From Palsa-504 sp963847965 (GTDB lineage Bacteria; Actinomycetota; Actinomycetes; Streptosporangiales; Streptosporangiaceae), in the NCBI GenBank assembly GCA_963847965.1, contig CAWKCG010000040.1:47245-111244 (forward strand): a stretch of DNA of 64,000 nucleotides, read 5' to 3'. The stretch's first letter is position 1. Each line of letters starts with the position of its first letter. This document shows, piece after piece, positions 25,324 through 33,312 of this stretch. Under the pieces are notes generated by a model. It was not told the origin of the DNA. It searched no databases and worked only from the letters and a program-made list of their open reading frames with translations. Made by a program: the position numbers and the translations under genes.

Positions 25324-27141
25324 TTAGTGCCTGAGATCTCGCCCGTTCTTGAGGTCGTCGAGGATCTTCTGCTGTTCGGGGTGGATGGCTGGCGGGAAGG
25401 CCTGGACGGCGCCGTTGACCGCGATGGTCGCCGAGCGCAGCGGGCGGAGCTGGCGGATGACGTTGCGGATGGCCAGGCCGGTGCGGTCCTGGGCCTCGCG
25501 GGCGACGGCCAGGGCGGTGAACACGATGGTCAGGTGCGCCTCGATCGCGTCGCGCTTGCGGGCGAACATGGGCCGGGCGGCCAGGTCAGTCTTGCTCATC
25601 CTGAAGGACTGCTCCACGTTTATGTCGGCTCTCCGTGGTGTCTCATCGGCCTGCTGTTATGTGACTACCTCGGGTGTCTCACACCTCTCGTCGATGCCGT
25701 CTTTTGCTCGCTCGGCCGTCCCGGACGCCGCATGGTTCGCGCTTGCCTCCAGTGAGGCTTTTGCCCGATGAGACACCGGGACAGGTCACATAACGATCCG
25801 CCAGAGGTCGTGGTAGCAGCTGATGACCTCGGCCGGGGGCATGACGGAGGCGGGGATGTTCGTGACGTAGCCCTTCAGGCCGGCCAGCTTCCTCGCGCGG
25901 GCGAGGGCCTTCTCGTCCAGGGCCGGGGTCCCGCCGGCGTTCTTGACGAACCGGGGCGTGCGGGTGGACTTCGCGCCGCTGATGACGTCGCGGGCGCGGT
26001 TCTCCTGCGCCGTGAGGGTCCGGTTGTCCCGCGCGAACCGCTTCGCGGAAAACGCCCAGACCGCCCGCCAGGACTTCGGGTGGTCCTCGCGGCCCCAGGC
26101 GGGCTCGGCCTGCAGGGCCGGGTCGTTGTCCTTGTTCTTCCCGGTCTTCGGGGTGACGGTGTCGATGACCTGCCCGTCGCTGAACGCGTCGCCGTGCCAG
26201 CGGAAGTGCGACTCCAGGTCGACGGGAGCCTTGGTGACCCGCGACCCGACGATGAACCCCAGCCCGGCGTCGTCGAGGTCGGCCAGGTTGGCGGCCGAGA
26301 GCATGCCGGCGTCGGCGACCACGACCATGGCCTCCAGCCCGTGCCGGGCCTGGAACTGCCGGATGACCGGCAAGATCGTGAGCTTCTCCGCCTGGTTCCC
26401 CTCGAAGCAGCCGATCTCCAGGGGAAACCCGTGCCGGCCGGCGAGCAGCCCGACCACGATCTGAGGGCCGACCCGCCGTTCCTTGCTGTAGCCGACCTTC
26501 CGCAGGGCGTCCTCGTGCTCGGCCTCGACGTACAGCGTCGTCACGTCATACAAGATCAGGGAGACGTTTCCGCTGGCCAGCGCGTGCGCAAAGCACAGTT
26601 CGGCGATCTTGTCCCGGTAGCCGCGGTCCGCGCAGCGGGCCAGGGTCCGGCGCATGGTCTTGTCGCTGGCCGCCGTGCGGCCCAGTTCCGCCAGGACCCT
26701 GCCGGTGTCCAGAATCGAGGTCGGCTCGACGACCCGGGCCAGGACCAGGTCGCGGAACACCTCATCGCCCAGGACGTCGAATCCCAGGTCACCGAAGACG
26801 CCATCCAGGACCTGGAACAGCACCCGCGAGTCCGTCGACACCACCCGCGCCGGCCCCGCAGCCGCCGGGGTCTCGCCAGGGGAACCCGCGTCGAACAGTG
26901 CTGGCGCGGCCTCCCGCGTCACGAGCCGCGCCCGCAGCGCGACAGGCTCGATGCCCAGGTCGAACGACCCCTGGGCGGGATCGGCCAGCATCTCCCGCGC
27001 ACGCTCCAGCAGGATCCCCAGCTCGGCCTCGGTATGCGCAGACCCCACGTGCGCCACGATCTTCCGCCGGCCGCCGTCGTACCCGGCGATCTGCACGGCC
27101 GTCGCCCCAGATGCCGTCCGCACCCGCCGAATCCACGCCAC
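25324..27141 (-). pseudogene. IS1634-family-like transposase, interrupted
   Basis: The main part (27141 to about 25793, 451 residues) reads as a DDE transposase: VSLILYDVTTLYVEAEHEDA near residue 195 with its aspartate, KERRVGPQIVVGLLAGRHGF, MVVVADAGMLSAANL with the second aspartate, and KGYVTNIPASV. The last domain, VEQSFRMSKTDLAARPMFAR (97 residues), lies in 25617-25324 after a gap of 174 bases that does not code. The gap is an inserted small element. Without it the reading would run from CYHDLWR straight into VEQSFRMSK. Confidence 0.82.
25619..25793. mobile_element. MITE-like insertion inside the transposase gene
   Basis: The 175-base insert has inverted ends: left TATGTCGGCTCTCCGTGGTG-TCTCATCGG and right CCGATGAGACACCGGGACAG-GTCACATA. 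A third, internal copy of the left end starts at 25658 (TATGTGACTACCTCGGGTGT). It carries no gene. The host break between DLWR and VEQSF proves it is an insertion. Confidence 0.7.
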
Positions 27142-27253
27142 GGCACCGAGCCTAGGCCACCGATTAGTGCCTCAAACCAGCCCGAGGCACCGACATCGTT
27201 CCAGGTCAGCTGTTTGCGATCCTCGCTAAGGAGCTGAGGTGACCAAACTCAGG

Positions 27254-27384
27254 TCCTAGTGAGCCGGTCCAGCCGACCTACGCGGGCATCCCGTCAGAGT
27301 CGACACCGCCGCCTTGGGGATTAAGCTCTACCGAGGGCCGAACACGCGGGCAGTAAGGGAGACGAGTGACGCAGAGCACGCCAC
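27254..27384. repeat. Right 131-bp direct repeat
   Basis: Identical by eye to 24168-24298. This copy remains joined to the methyltransferase gene, giving it its own upstream region and first codons. Confidence 0.85.
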
Positions 27385-28199
27385 AGGACCGCGCCGCGGG
27401 CGGTGCGAGCCGTCTGCCGTCCTTCGACCCCGGCGTGCCGAACCCCGCGCGGATGTGGAACTACTGGCTGGGCGGCAAGGACAACTTCGCCGCCGACCGG
27501 GAGCTGGCCGAGCGGGTCCTCCAGGTGATGCCGACCATGCCGCTCATCGCCCGGGCCGTGCGCCTGTTCCTGATCGACGCGGTGGACCAGCTGGCGACGG
27601 TCCACGGCATCCGCCAGTTCCTCGACATCGGCACCGGCCTGCCCACCGCCGACAACACCCATGACGTCGCCCAGAGCGCCGCCCCCGATTCCCGGATCGT
27701 CTACGTCGACCACGACCCGGTGGTCCTCACCCACGCCCAGGCCCTGCTGACCAGTACCCCTGAAGGAACGACCGACTACCTCCAGGCCGACCTGCGCGAC
27801 ACCGAGACGATCCTCAAAGGCGCGGCCCGCACCCTGGACCTGGCCCGCCCGGTCGCCGTCCTGCTGATCGCGATCCTGCACTTCATTCCGGACGCCGATG
27901 ACCCGTACGCCGTCGTGACACGCCTGATGGACGCCGTCCCGTCCGGCAGCTACCTGGTCATGGCCCACGCCGCCAGCGACATCGCCCCCCAAGCCGCCGC
28001 CGAGATGGCCCGCCGCTACAACGCGATGTCCTCGGCGCCGATCACCCTCCGCAACCGTGAACAGATCGCCCGCTTCTTCGACGGCCTGGACCTGCTCCCT
28101 CCAGGCTTGGTCCCGATCAGCCAGTGGGGCCTGGCCGGCCGCATCGATGCCACAGTCGGCGGCCTAGCCGGCTACTGCGGCATCGGCCGCAAGCCGTGA
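27366..28199 (+). CDS. SAM-dependent methyltransferase, DUF574 type
   Basis: This 277-residue protein has the actinobacterial pattern FDPGVPNPARMWNYWLGGKDNF near residue 20, then FLDIGTGLPTADNTH near 82, the SAM-binding loop, and IVYVDHDPVVLTHA near 112. It is a member of the PF04672-type SAM methyltransferases, abundant in streptomycetes with mostly unknown substrates. It starts at GTG 27366, 6 codons into the right direct repeat. The upstream transposon left it intact. Confidence 0.9.
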   Translation: MTQSTPQDRAAGGASRLPSFDPGVPNPARMWNYWLGGKDNFAADRELAERVLQVMPTMPLIARAVRLFLIDAVDQLATVHGIRQFLDIGTGLPTADNTHDVAQSAAPDSRIVYVDHDPVVLTHAQALLTSTPEGTTDYLQADLRDTETILKGAARTLDLARPVAVLLIAILHFIPDADDPYAVVTRLMDAVPSGSYLVMAHAASDIAPQAAAEMARRYNAMSSAPITLRNREQIARFFDGLDLLPPGLVPISQWGLAGRIDATVGGLAGYCGIGRKP

Positions 28200-28251
28200 G
28201 CCTCCGCCTCGCATCGCAGCTTGACGAGCGTCAGGCTCAGACCGTAGAACG

Positions 28252-28310
28252 ATGACCTGCCCTGTGCTGGGCGGATCCGGGCAACTGGGCTCGTTCGCCG
28301 CTCACGATGC
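28252..28310. repeat. 60-bp dispersed repeat, copy A
   Basis: The block shares GGGCGGATCCGGG and CAACTGGGCTCGTTCGCCGC with 35586-35645. Both sit next to gene ends and neither codes for anything I recognise. Confidence 0.7.
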
Positions 28311-29207
28311 TCCCCGCGCGGGGGCAGGCGTGGCGTCGCGGTGGGGCTGGGGCGTTCGGGCGCCGGTGCGGGTGGCGCAGATTCCGGCGATGACCACGAA
28401 GAGGATGCCGGCGGCGGCTGCCGCGCTGGGGATCTGCCCGAGGACGAGCAGGCCGGCCAGCAGGGCGATGGCGGGTTCCAGGCTCATCAGGGTGCCGAAG
28501 GCGCTGGCGGTGAGGCGCCGCAGGGCGAGGAGTTCCAGGCTGAACGGCAGCACGGGATGCAGCGCGGCCAGCGCCAGCATGGCGGCAAGCAGCGGCCAGG
28601 TCACCGCGTGCAGCCCGGAGGAACCGGCGGCAAGCAGCGCCACGATGCCGGCCACCGGGATGGAGACAGCCAGCCCGCTGAGGCCGGTGACCCGGTCGCC
28701 GACGTGCTGGGTCAGCAGGATGTAGGTGCCCCAGCAGGCCGCGGCTCCTAGTGCGAAGCCAAGGCCGGCGGGGTCGATGCCGCCGGTCCAGGGCCGGGTC
28801 AGCAGCACCACGCCTGCTGCGGCCAGGATCGCCCAGCGCCTGCGCCCGCCGCCGGGCCCGAGCACCGAAACCGTCAGTGGCCCGAGAAACTCCAGCGCGC
28901 TGGCGGTGCCGAGCGGGATGCGCGCGATCGCGAGCATGAACAGCATCATCAGGCCAGCAGTCACGACGCCCAGCACGCCGCAGGCCAGCAGGTCCTTGCC
29001 GGTGAAGTCGCGGGGGCGGGGCCGGACCAGGATCAGCAGCAGGACGCCGGCCCAGGCCAGCCGCAGTCCCACGATGCCCAGCGGGCCGAGCTGATCCAGC
29101 AGGTGCGCCGACAGGGCCAGCCCGAGCTGGACACAGGACATGGATCCAACCGCCATCATGACCCCGCTCCCCGCGCCGCGCAGCCAGCCGCCCAGCAGGC
29201 ACGGCAA
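28302..29207 (-). CDS. EamA-family (RhtA-like) metabolite exporter
   Basis: This 301-residue protein has about ten membrane segments and the EamA duplication: TASALEFLGPLTVSVLG near residue 130 and a second half ending SLEPAIALLAGLLVLGQIPS near 250. The RhtA group exports amino acids such as threonine and homoserine. A LysR regulator normally lies beside such genes; here only the LysR C terminus remains (29210-29593). Confidence 0.88.
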   Translation of the reverse strand: MPCLLGGWLRGAGSGVMMAVGSMSCVQLGLALSAHLLDQLGPLGIVGLRLAWAGVLLLILVRPRPRDFTGKDLLACGVLGVVTAGLMMLFMLAIARIPLGTASALEFLGPLTVSVLGPGGGRRRWAILAAAGVVLLTRPWTGGIDPAGLGFALGAAACWGTYILLTQHVGDRVTGLSGLAVSIPVAGIVALLAAGSSGLHAVTWPLLAAMLALAALHPVLPFSLELLALRRLTASAFGTLMSLEPAIALLAGLLVLGQIPSAAAAAGILFVVIAGICATRTGARTPQPHRDATPAPARGAS

Positions 29208-29209
29208 CT

Positions 29210-29593
29210 GAGGTCTTCGCCCGCTTCCGAGCGTACGACTGGATCGGCAACTCCCGCAGCACCGCCGATGAGGACGTTATCCGCACCCTCGCCTCCATGG
29301 CCGGGTTCACCCCCCGCATCACCCACCGGGCAGACAGCCTCGACCTGATCCAGGACATGATCACCGCAGGGCTGGGCGTGGGACTGCTGCCCCTCGGCCA
29401 CCCGGTCCAGGCCGGGGTGCGGATCCTGCCGCTCACCGGCCCGCGCATCGAACTGCGGGCCTACGCCGCCGCCCGCTGCGGCCGCCTGAGCTGGCCGCCG
29501 CTCGCGCTGGTGATAAGCCTTCTCCGCCAGGCCACGCGCGACCTTAGGCATTCACCATCGGCCGCCGGGTCGGCTCCTGGTCAGAGTGGGTGA
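29210..29593 (+). pseudogene. LysR-type regulator, C-terminal remnant
   Basis: The frame reads EVFARFRAYDWIGNSRSTAD then HRADSLDLIQDMITAGLGVGLLPLG, the effector-binding domain of a LysR regulator. The DNA-binding domain is missing; the break abuts the EamA start, 3 bases away. No start codon of its own fits the domain. Confidence 0.75.
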
Positions 29594-29741
29594 CGGGCTG
29601 GCCTCTAGATGATCTTTCCCAGATCGGCCCAGCGTGGTTGCCGTAGGCCGCGGCTCGACTCAATGGCCCGCTGCCGAGCCGACGGTGGTGGCCTCCCTCG
29701 GCGTCAGCATGTACCTCACCAAGGACGCGAACGCGGCCACC

Positions 29742-29834
29742 GGACGATCTTCCGTCCGCCCTCGCTGACCGGCAAAGCCGCCACCGGCGCCTACCGCACC
29801 GCGATCGACCGCAACCTGCCGCACGGATTCACCG
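29742..29834 (+). repeat. Scrap of the NAD(P)H-binding gene
   Basis: 93 bases match 22870-22962 (coding IFRPPALTGKAATGAYR) with only three changes visible. Both ends are cut inside the gene. Confidence 0.8.
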
Positions 29835-29837
29835 ACG

Positions 29838-29885
29838 ACATGGCCGTGGTTCAGGACGACGATCTGGTAGGCGTTGCGCACCGTG
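29838..29885 (-). repeat. Scrap of an ABC exporter gene
   Basis: On the minus strand it reads RNAYQIVVLNHGHVV, close to the exporter's RDADQIVVLDHGHVV coded at 3811-3860. It joins the preceding scrap with hardly a base between, making a chimeric debris patch. Confidence 0.65.
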
Positions 29886-29918
29886 TCGCAGACGGCGTTA
29901 TCGTCAGGCCGTTTGTTC

Positions 29919-30330
29919 CTAGCCGGGCTCTGCCTTATCGTCCGGACCGGGCTCTACTGCCGTTTCCGGCTCGTAGGTCTTTGCCAGCTCCGGGAATTCC
30001 GCTCGCATGATGTCCATTGCCTGCTCTTCCAGGACCGGCACTTCCTCCTGAGAGATCTGCCATACGACCGCCCAGTCAACACTGAAGTACTTGTGCACCC
30101 GCGAGGTTGCGGAACGCTCGGATCTGGCGCCAGGCCACATCCGGGTACCGGTCTCGGATGGCGTCCGGGAGCGCGCTCGCGATTTCACCTAGCAGAAGCA
30201 AACGGTAGAGGACCGCGTCGCGCAGCACCCGGTCGTCATCCCAGCGCTCGCGGCTGATGCCATCCAGGTACTCACGTACGGCGCGTGCGCTGTCTACAAG
30301 GTCGGCGACGTAGAGCTCGTCATGCCGCAT
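29919..30330 (-). pseudogene. HepT-type HEPN ribonuclease toxin, frameshifted
   Basis: Residues 1-78 (MRHDELYVADLVDSARAVRE, then LLLGEIASALPDAIRDRYPDV) are the HEPN helices of HepT. The frame breaks at the GGG near 30098-30100. One base less gives RNLAVHKYFSVDWAVVWQ, with the R-x4-H-x-Y active-site motif, running on to 29919. So the break falls right in the catalytic motif. It may be a sequencing insertion, or a real knockout of a toxin. Confidence 0.8.
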
Positions 30331-30619
30331 ACAGAACCTGCGCGGCGGCCAGGACCTGATCTCGGATGACTCGGTGGAGGCCCTCCTTCGGGACTAGGTC
30401 AACAGGTCGGCCGAACAGCTTCTCCAGGTCGTCTTGCAGAGCGAAATAGGACATGCCGAGATCATTTCCTGGCACGCGCACGTAGAGCAGGTCAACATCG
30501 CTGTCCGGCCGCGCATCCCCGCGCGCGACCGACCCGAAGATGGACAGCTCCGCAATGCCGTACTTCTGGCACAGTTCAGCCAGTCGCGGCCCCATCGCCT
30601 CGATCTCGTCCAGGGTCAC
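30320..30619 (-). CDS. MntA-type nucleotidyltransferase antitoxin
   Basis: This protein of 99 residues (from GTG 30619, GGAGG 11 bases upstream; an upstream ATG at 30712 is possible) has IFGSVARGDARPDSDVDLLY, the GSx10DxD minimal nucleotidyltransferase motif. MntA antitoxins AMPylate HepT toxins. The 11-base overlap with the toxin start confirms the pair. Confidence 0.85.
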   Translation of the reverse strand: MTLDEIEAMGPRLAELCQKYGIAELSIFGSVARGDARPDSDVDLLYVRVPGNDLGMSYFALQDDLEKLFGRPVDLVPKEGLHRVIRDQVLAAAQVLYAA

Positions 30620-30772
30620 GCGAGTTGCTCCCTCCGCCGACCTGCGCAACATCCTACGGCGTACCCAGTCTGGGACGAGGATGCACTGGTGCGCCGCAGT
30701 CGGCATCCGCACCTCCCGGCTGAGGCCGGTACATAGCCCGCGTTGGGCCGGCGAGCGGGGGATACTTCAAAG

Positions 30773-31048
30773 GTGCGAACGAAACCACTGATCGGGCGCA
30801 AGGCGTGGTTCGGCCCTCGGCGGATGGGGTGGGGCCTGTCCCCGGTCACGGTCGAGGGCTGGGCGGTGGTGGCGGTCGGGGTAGCGGCAGCCATCGTGCT
30901 GGCCTCCGTCGACCGGCATGCCCGCTGGCTGGGGCTGATCGTGGTGGCGGTGCTACTCGCCATCACGTTTCTCAAGGGCACCTCTCCGGGAGGTCCTGAC
31001 GCGTGGGAAGAGTTCAAGGCCGCACGGGACGATAACCGCGACTCCTGA
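30773..31048 (+). CDS. Small hypothetical membrane protein
   Basis: This 91-residue protein from GTG 30773 has two hydrophobic segments, GWAVVAVGVAAAIVLAS near residue 28 and WLGLIVVAVLLAITFL near 48, with an acidic C terminus. No family is recognised. It stands alone, divergent from MntA. Confidence 0.6.
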   Translation: MRTKPLIGRKAWFGPRRMGWGLSPVTVEGWAVVAVGVAAAIVLASVDRHARWLGLIVVAVLLAITFLKGTSPGGPDAWEEFKAARDDNRDS

Positions 31049-31337
31049 CCGCCCGTCCTCGGGGCAGCCCAGGCCCGGCCGAGGATAGGTCAGCAGTGAT
31101 CCGCGCGGGTCGGTCGGCAGCTGGCCACCGCGCGGGCTCGTGCCGGCGGGTCGGTCGAGCCGCGGCACGTGATCGCGCCGCTGCCGCGGGTGCTGCGGCG
31201 CACCTGCTCACTCCCGCCACACCCGAACGCCCGTAGCTCACCCGGAACTCACACGCAATCCACACGGCGTCCGGGCACTCCGGTCCCGCGATCACCGACG
31301 GCCGCGGGATCCTGCTCTGCTCCGGCTGAGGTTCGTG

Positions 31338-31392
31338 AGCAGCGCCACGGCCTGTTCGGGGAAAACAATCATTGAGGCCGAACGGGCCGTGG
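31338..31392. repeat. Dispersed hairpin repeat, copy 4
   Basis: CACGGCCTGTTCGGGGAAAA and CCGAACGGGCCGTGG match copy 1 in the opposite orientation. It lies in a 630-base gap (31049-31677) that holds no gene I can support. Confidence 0.5.
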
Positions 31393-31565
31393 CGCACCAA
31401 GTACCGCCCGCAGCTCAACCAGCTCGCGCTCGACGAGGCCCTGGACACCGAGGCCCTGCTGCTGGGCCGGCGGAGCCGCTGAGCAGCGGAGACGGGCGCT
31501 CGCGCGCGAGCTTGGCGACGGCATGCCCGGTGAGGCCGGCATACGACCTATCCGGCAAAGCAGGC

Positions 31566-31579
31566 GTTTCCGCGGAAAC
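31566..31579. repeat. GTTTCCGCGGAAAC palindrome, copy 1
   Basis: A 14-base perfect palindrome, related to those near 36676 and at 37808. Confidence 0.4.
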
Positions 31580-31677
31580 CGCGGCCCTGGCACCGGCACC
31601 ATCCAGGTCGCCCGGTGTAGTTACCGAACCGTTATCTCCTGCGTTAACCTGGCCGCGCCCGCGGGCGTGTACTGCTC

Positions 31678-32214
31678 GTGGTATCAGTGAGCTCGTCCCA
31701 CCGGGAGCGGGTATTGGAGCAGGCCAGGGACTTCGAGGAGTTCTACGCCGCCAACTACGGTAAGGTCACCGCCCTCGTGGCCGCCGTCATCGGGGACCGG
31801 AACGAAGCCGATGATGTGACGCAGGAGGCGTTCGCCCGTGCCCTGGCCCGCTGGATCCGGCTGAGCAGGTATGACCTGCCGGAGGCCTGGGTCCGCCGGG
31901 TGGCGCTGCGGCTGGCCATCGACTCGGGCCGGCGGCTGCGCCGGACGCTGCGGACGCTGCCACTACTGCGAGCGGCCGAACGCAATACCGAACCCGATCC
32001 GGGCACCGCGCTCACCTTCACCCCGCTGGGCCGCGCGCTGACCCGGATTCCGCTCCGCGAGCGAGAGGCCATCGTCTTGCACTACGTCGCCGACCTGTCG
32101 GTCGAGCAGATCGCACACGAGCGCGGCATCGGCGTCAGCACCGTAAAGGCGCGCCTGGCCGCCGGACGCCGGCGCCTCGAACGCGAACTTGAGCTGGAGG
32201 TGCGCGATGCATGA
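31678..32214 (+). CDS. ECF sigma factor, SigE-like
   Basis: This 178-residue sigma factor has region 2 (EFYAANYGKVTALVAAV, then EADDVTQEAFARALARW, residues about 20-60) and region 4 (LPLREREAIVLHYVADLSVEQIAHERGIGVSTVKARLAAGR, residues about 120-165, quoted as two parts: LREREAIVLHYVADLS and EQIAHERGIGVSTVKARL). It is typical of SigE-family ECF factors. Its stop overlaps the next gene by eight bases. Confidence 0.9.
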   Translation: MVSVSSSHRERVLEQARDFEEFYAANYGKVTALVAAVIGDRNEADDVTQEAFARALARWIRLSRYDLPEAWVRRVALRLAIDSGRRLRRTLRTLPLLRAAERNTEPDPGTALTFTPLGRALTRIPLREREAIVLHYVADLSVEQIAHERGIGVSTVKARLAAGRRRLERELELEVRDA

Positions 32215-33173
32215 CGACGATCTCCGCGAGGGGTTCGACACCTTGCTCAGCCCGATCCGCGAGGCGGCGCCACCGCCGATGCAGGTCATCAGGCGCCGCC
32301 TGCGCCGCCGCCGGGTCAGGACCGTCGCCGCCAGCACGGCGGCACTGGCCGCGATGGCCGCCACCGTGCTGTCGGTCCACCTGACGGCGGGCCCGCGCCC
32401 GCCGACCGCGAGCCCGGCGACGACGCCGACGCCGACTGGGTTCACCGCCCCCAGGTCCGTCCCGCCGTCCGGCTCGCCGATCCCCGGGGTGCGGCGCACC
32501 GCGGTAACATACCAGGTCCTGTCGCCGGTCAACTCGCTTGCCTTGTCCGCGGATGTATCACTGGTCACGATCACCGGGAGCCAGCAGCGGACCGTCTCGG
32601 TCACCGAGCAGATCCAGTATTCCCAGACGCCCCCGTCGTTCAGCCGGTCCGTCAGCGGAGGCGTGTTGAGCCTCGGGTACACCTGCCCGGCCGAACGGGA
32701 CTGTGGTGTCAGCTACCAGATCCAGGTACCCCGTGACACCGCTGTAAGCGTGACCCTGCAGACCGGGTTCGATCACGCTGTCCGGGCTCGCCGGGCCGGT
32801 CACCGCGAGCACCGGGACCGGTGCGATCTCCGCCACCGGCCTCAGCGGCGACCCGGTCAGGCTGCGCACCGGCACCGGCGAGATCACCGCCGGCTTCACC
32901 TCGCCGCCGACCGCCCTGCAGGCCACCGCCCAGGTCGGCGCGATCAACATCGGCGTGCCGGGCACGGTGCTCTACAACGTCACCGTGAGCGCCTTCAGCT
33001 ACGTCGTCAACGTCAACATCAGTGGGTCGTCCCCGTATGCGATCACGGCCCGGGCCGGCACTGGCGCCATAACGATCGTCCCGGGCGCCCCGGCCACGTC
33101 GCTTTCGGCCGCCATGCACGGCGGCGTCAACGACTACTGCACCGGCCCCCAGTGCGTCATGCCCAGAGCCTAG
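32207..33173 (+). pseudogene. Membrane-anchored sigma partner with beta-helix, frameshifted
   Basis: The start ATG 32207 gives a cytosolic segment, one membrane helix (VAASTAALAAMAATVLSVHL near residue 40), a Pro/Thr linker and a DUF4097-like repeat region (SLALSADVSLVTITGSQQRT). Near 32768 the frame is lost; dropping one base gives SITLSGLAGPVTASTGTGAI and continues to 33173. The layout suggests an anti-sigma or signal partner of the overlapping ECF factor. The span is one base too long for one frame. Confidence 0.7.
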
Positions 33174-33312
33174 GCACAGGCACCGACAATCTCGAAGCGC
33201 CCGAATCGGTCGCGATGGAGAGCGGCTTTGCTGTATACAGGCCTGCAGTGGCCCGATAACTCCACGATCTGCTTCCCGCGGCGGATGGGAACCCGGGGGG
33301 TCTGCTCTGCCG

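Larger units (their letters stand above)
24298..27253. mobile_element. Transposon-like unit: solo IS end + APH gene + IS1634-like element
   Basis: The unit starts with CCTGAGTTTGGTCATTTCC at 24298 and ends with the inverse GACCAAACTCAGG at 27253. A second internal left end, CCTGAGTTTGGTGATTTCC, begins at 25304. Perfect 131-bp direct repeats border the unit, so the whole stretch, not only the internal IS, seems to have moved as one. The passenger is a phosphotransferase gene. The unit lies in the start of a methyltransferase gene, whose complete copy persists on the right. Confidence 0.75.
25304..27253. mobile_element. IS1634-like insertion sequence
   Basis: A 1.95-kb element with terminal inverted repeats CCTGAGTTTGGT and ACCAAACTCAGG, holding one long transposase gene on the minus strand. 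Right next to its right end begins the direct repeat. The transposase is interrupted by a small inserted element, so this copy is probably immobile by itself. Confidence 0.8.

Noticed and set aside
24305..25327. 340-codon frame across the phosphotransferase
   Set aside because: Different frame from the APH motifs; Arg/Pro-rich shadow.
25768..27237. Long plus frame, 489 codons
   Set aside because: Antisense to the IS1634-like transposase, which has all the motifs.
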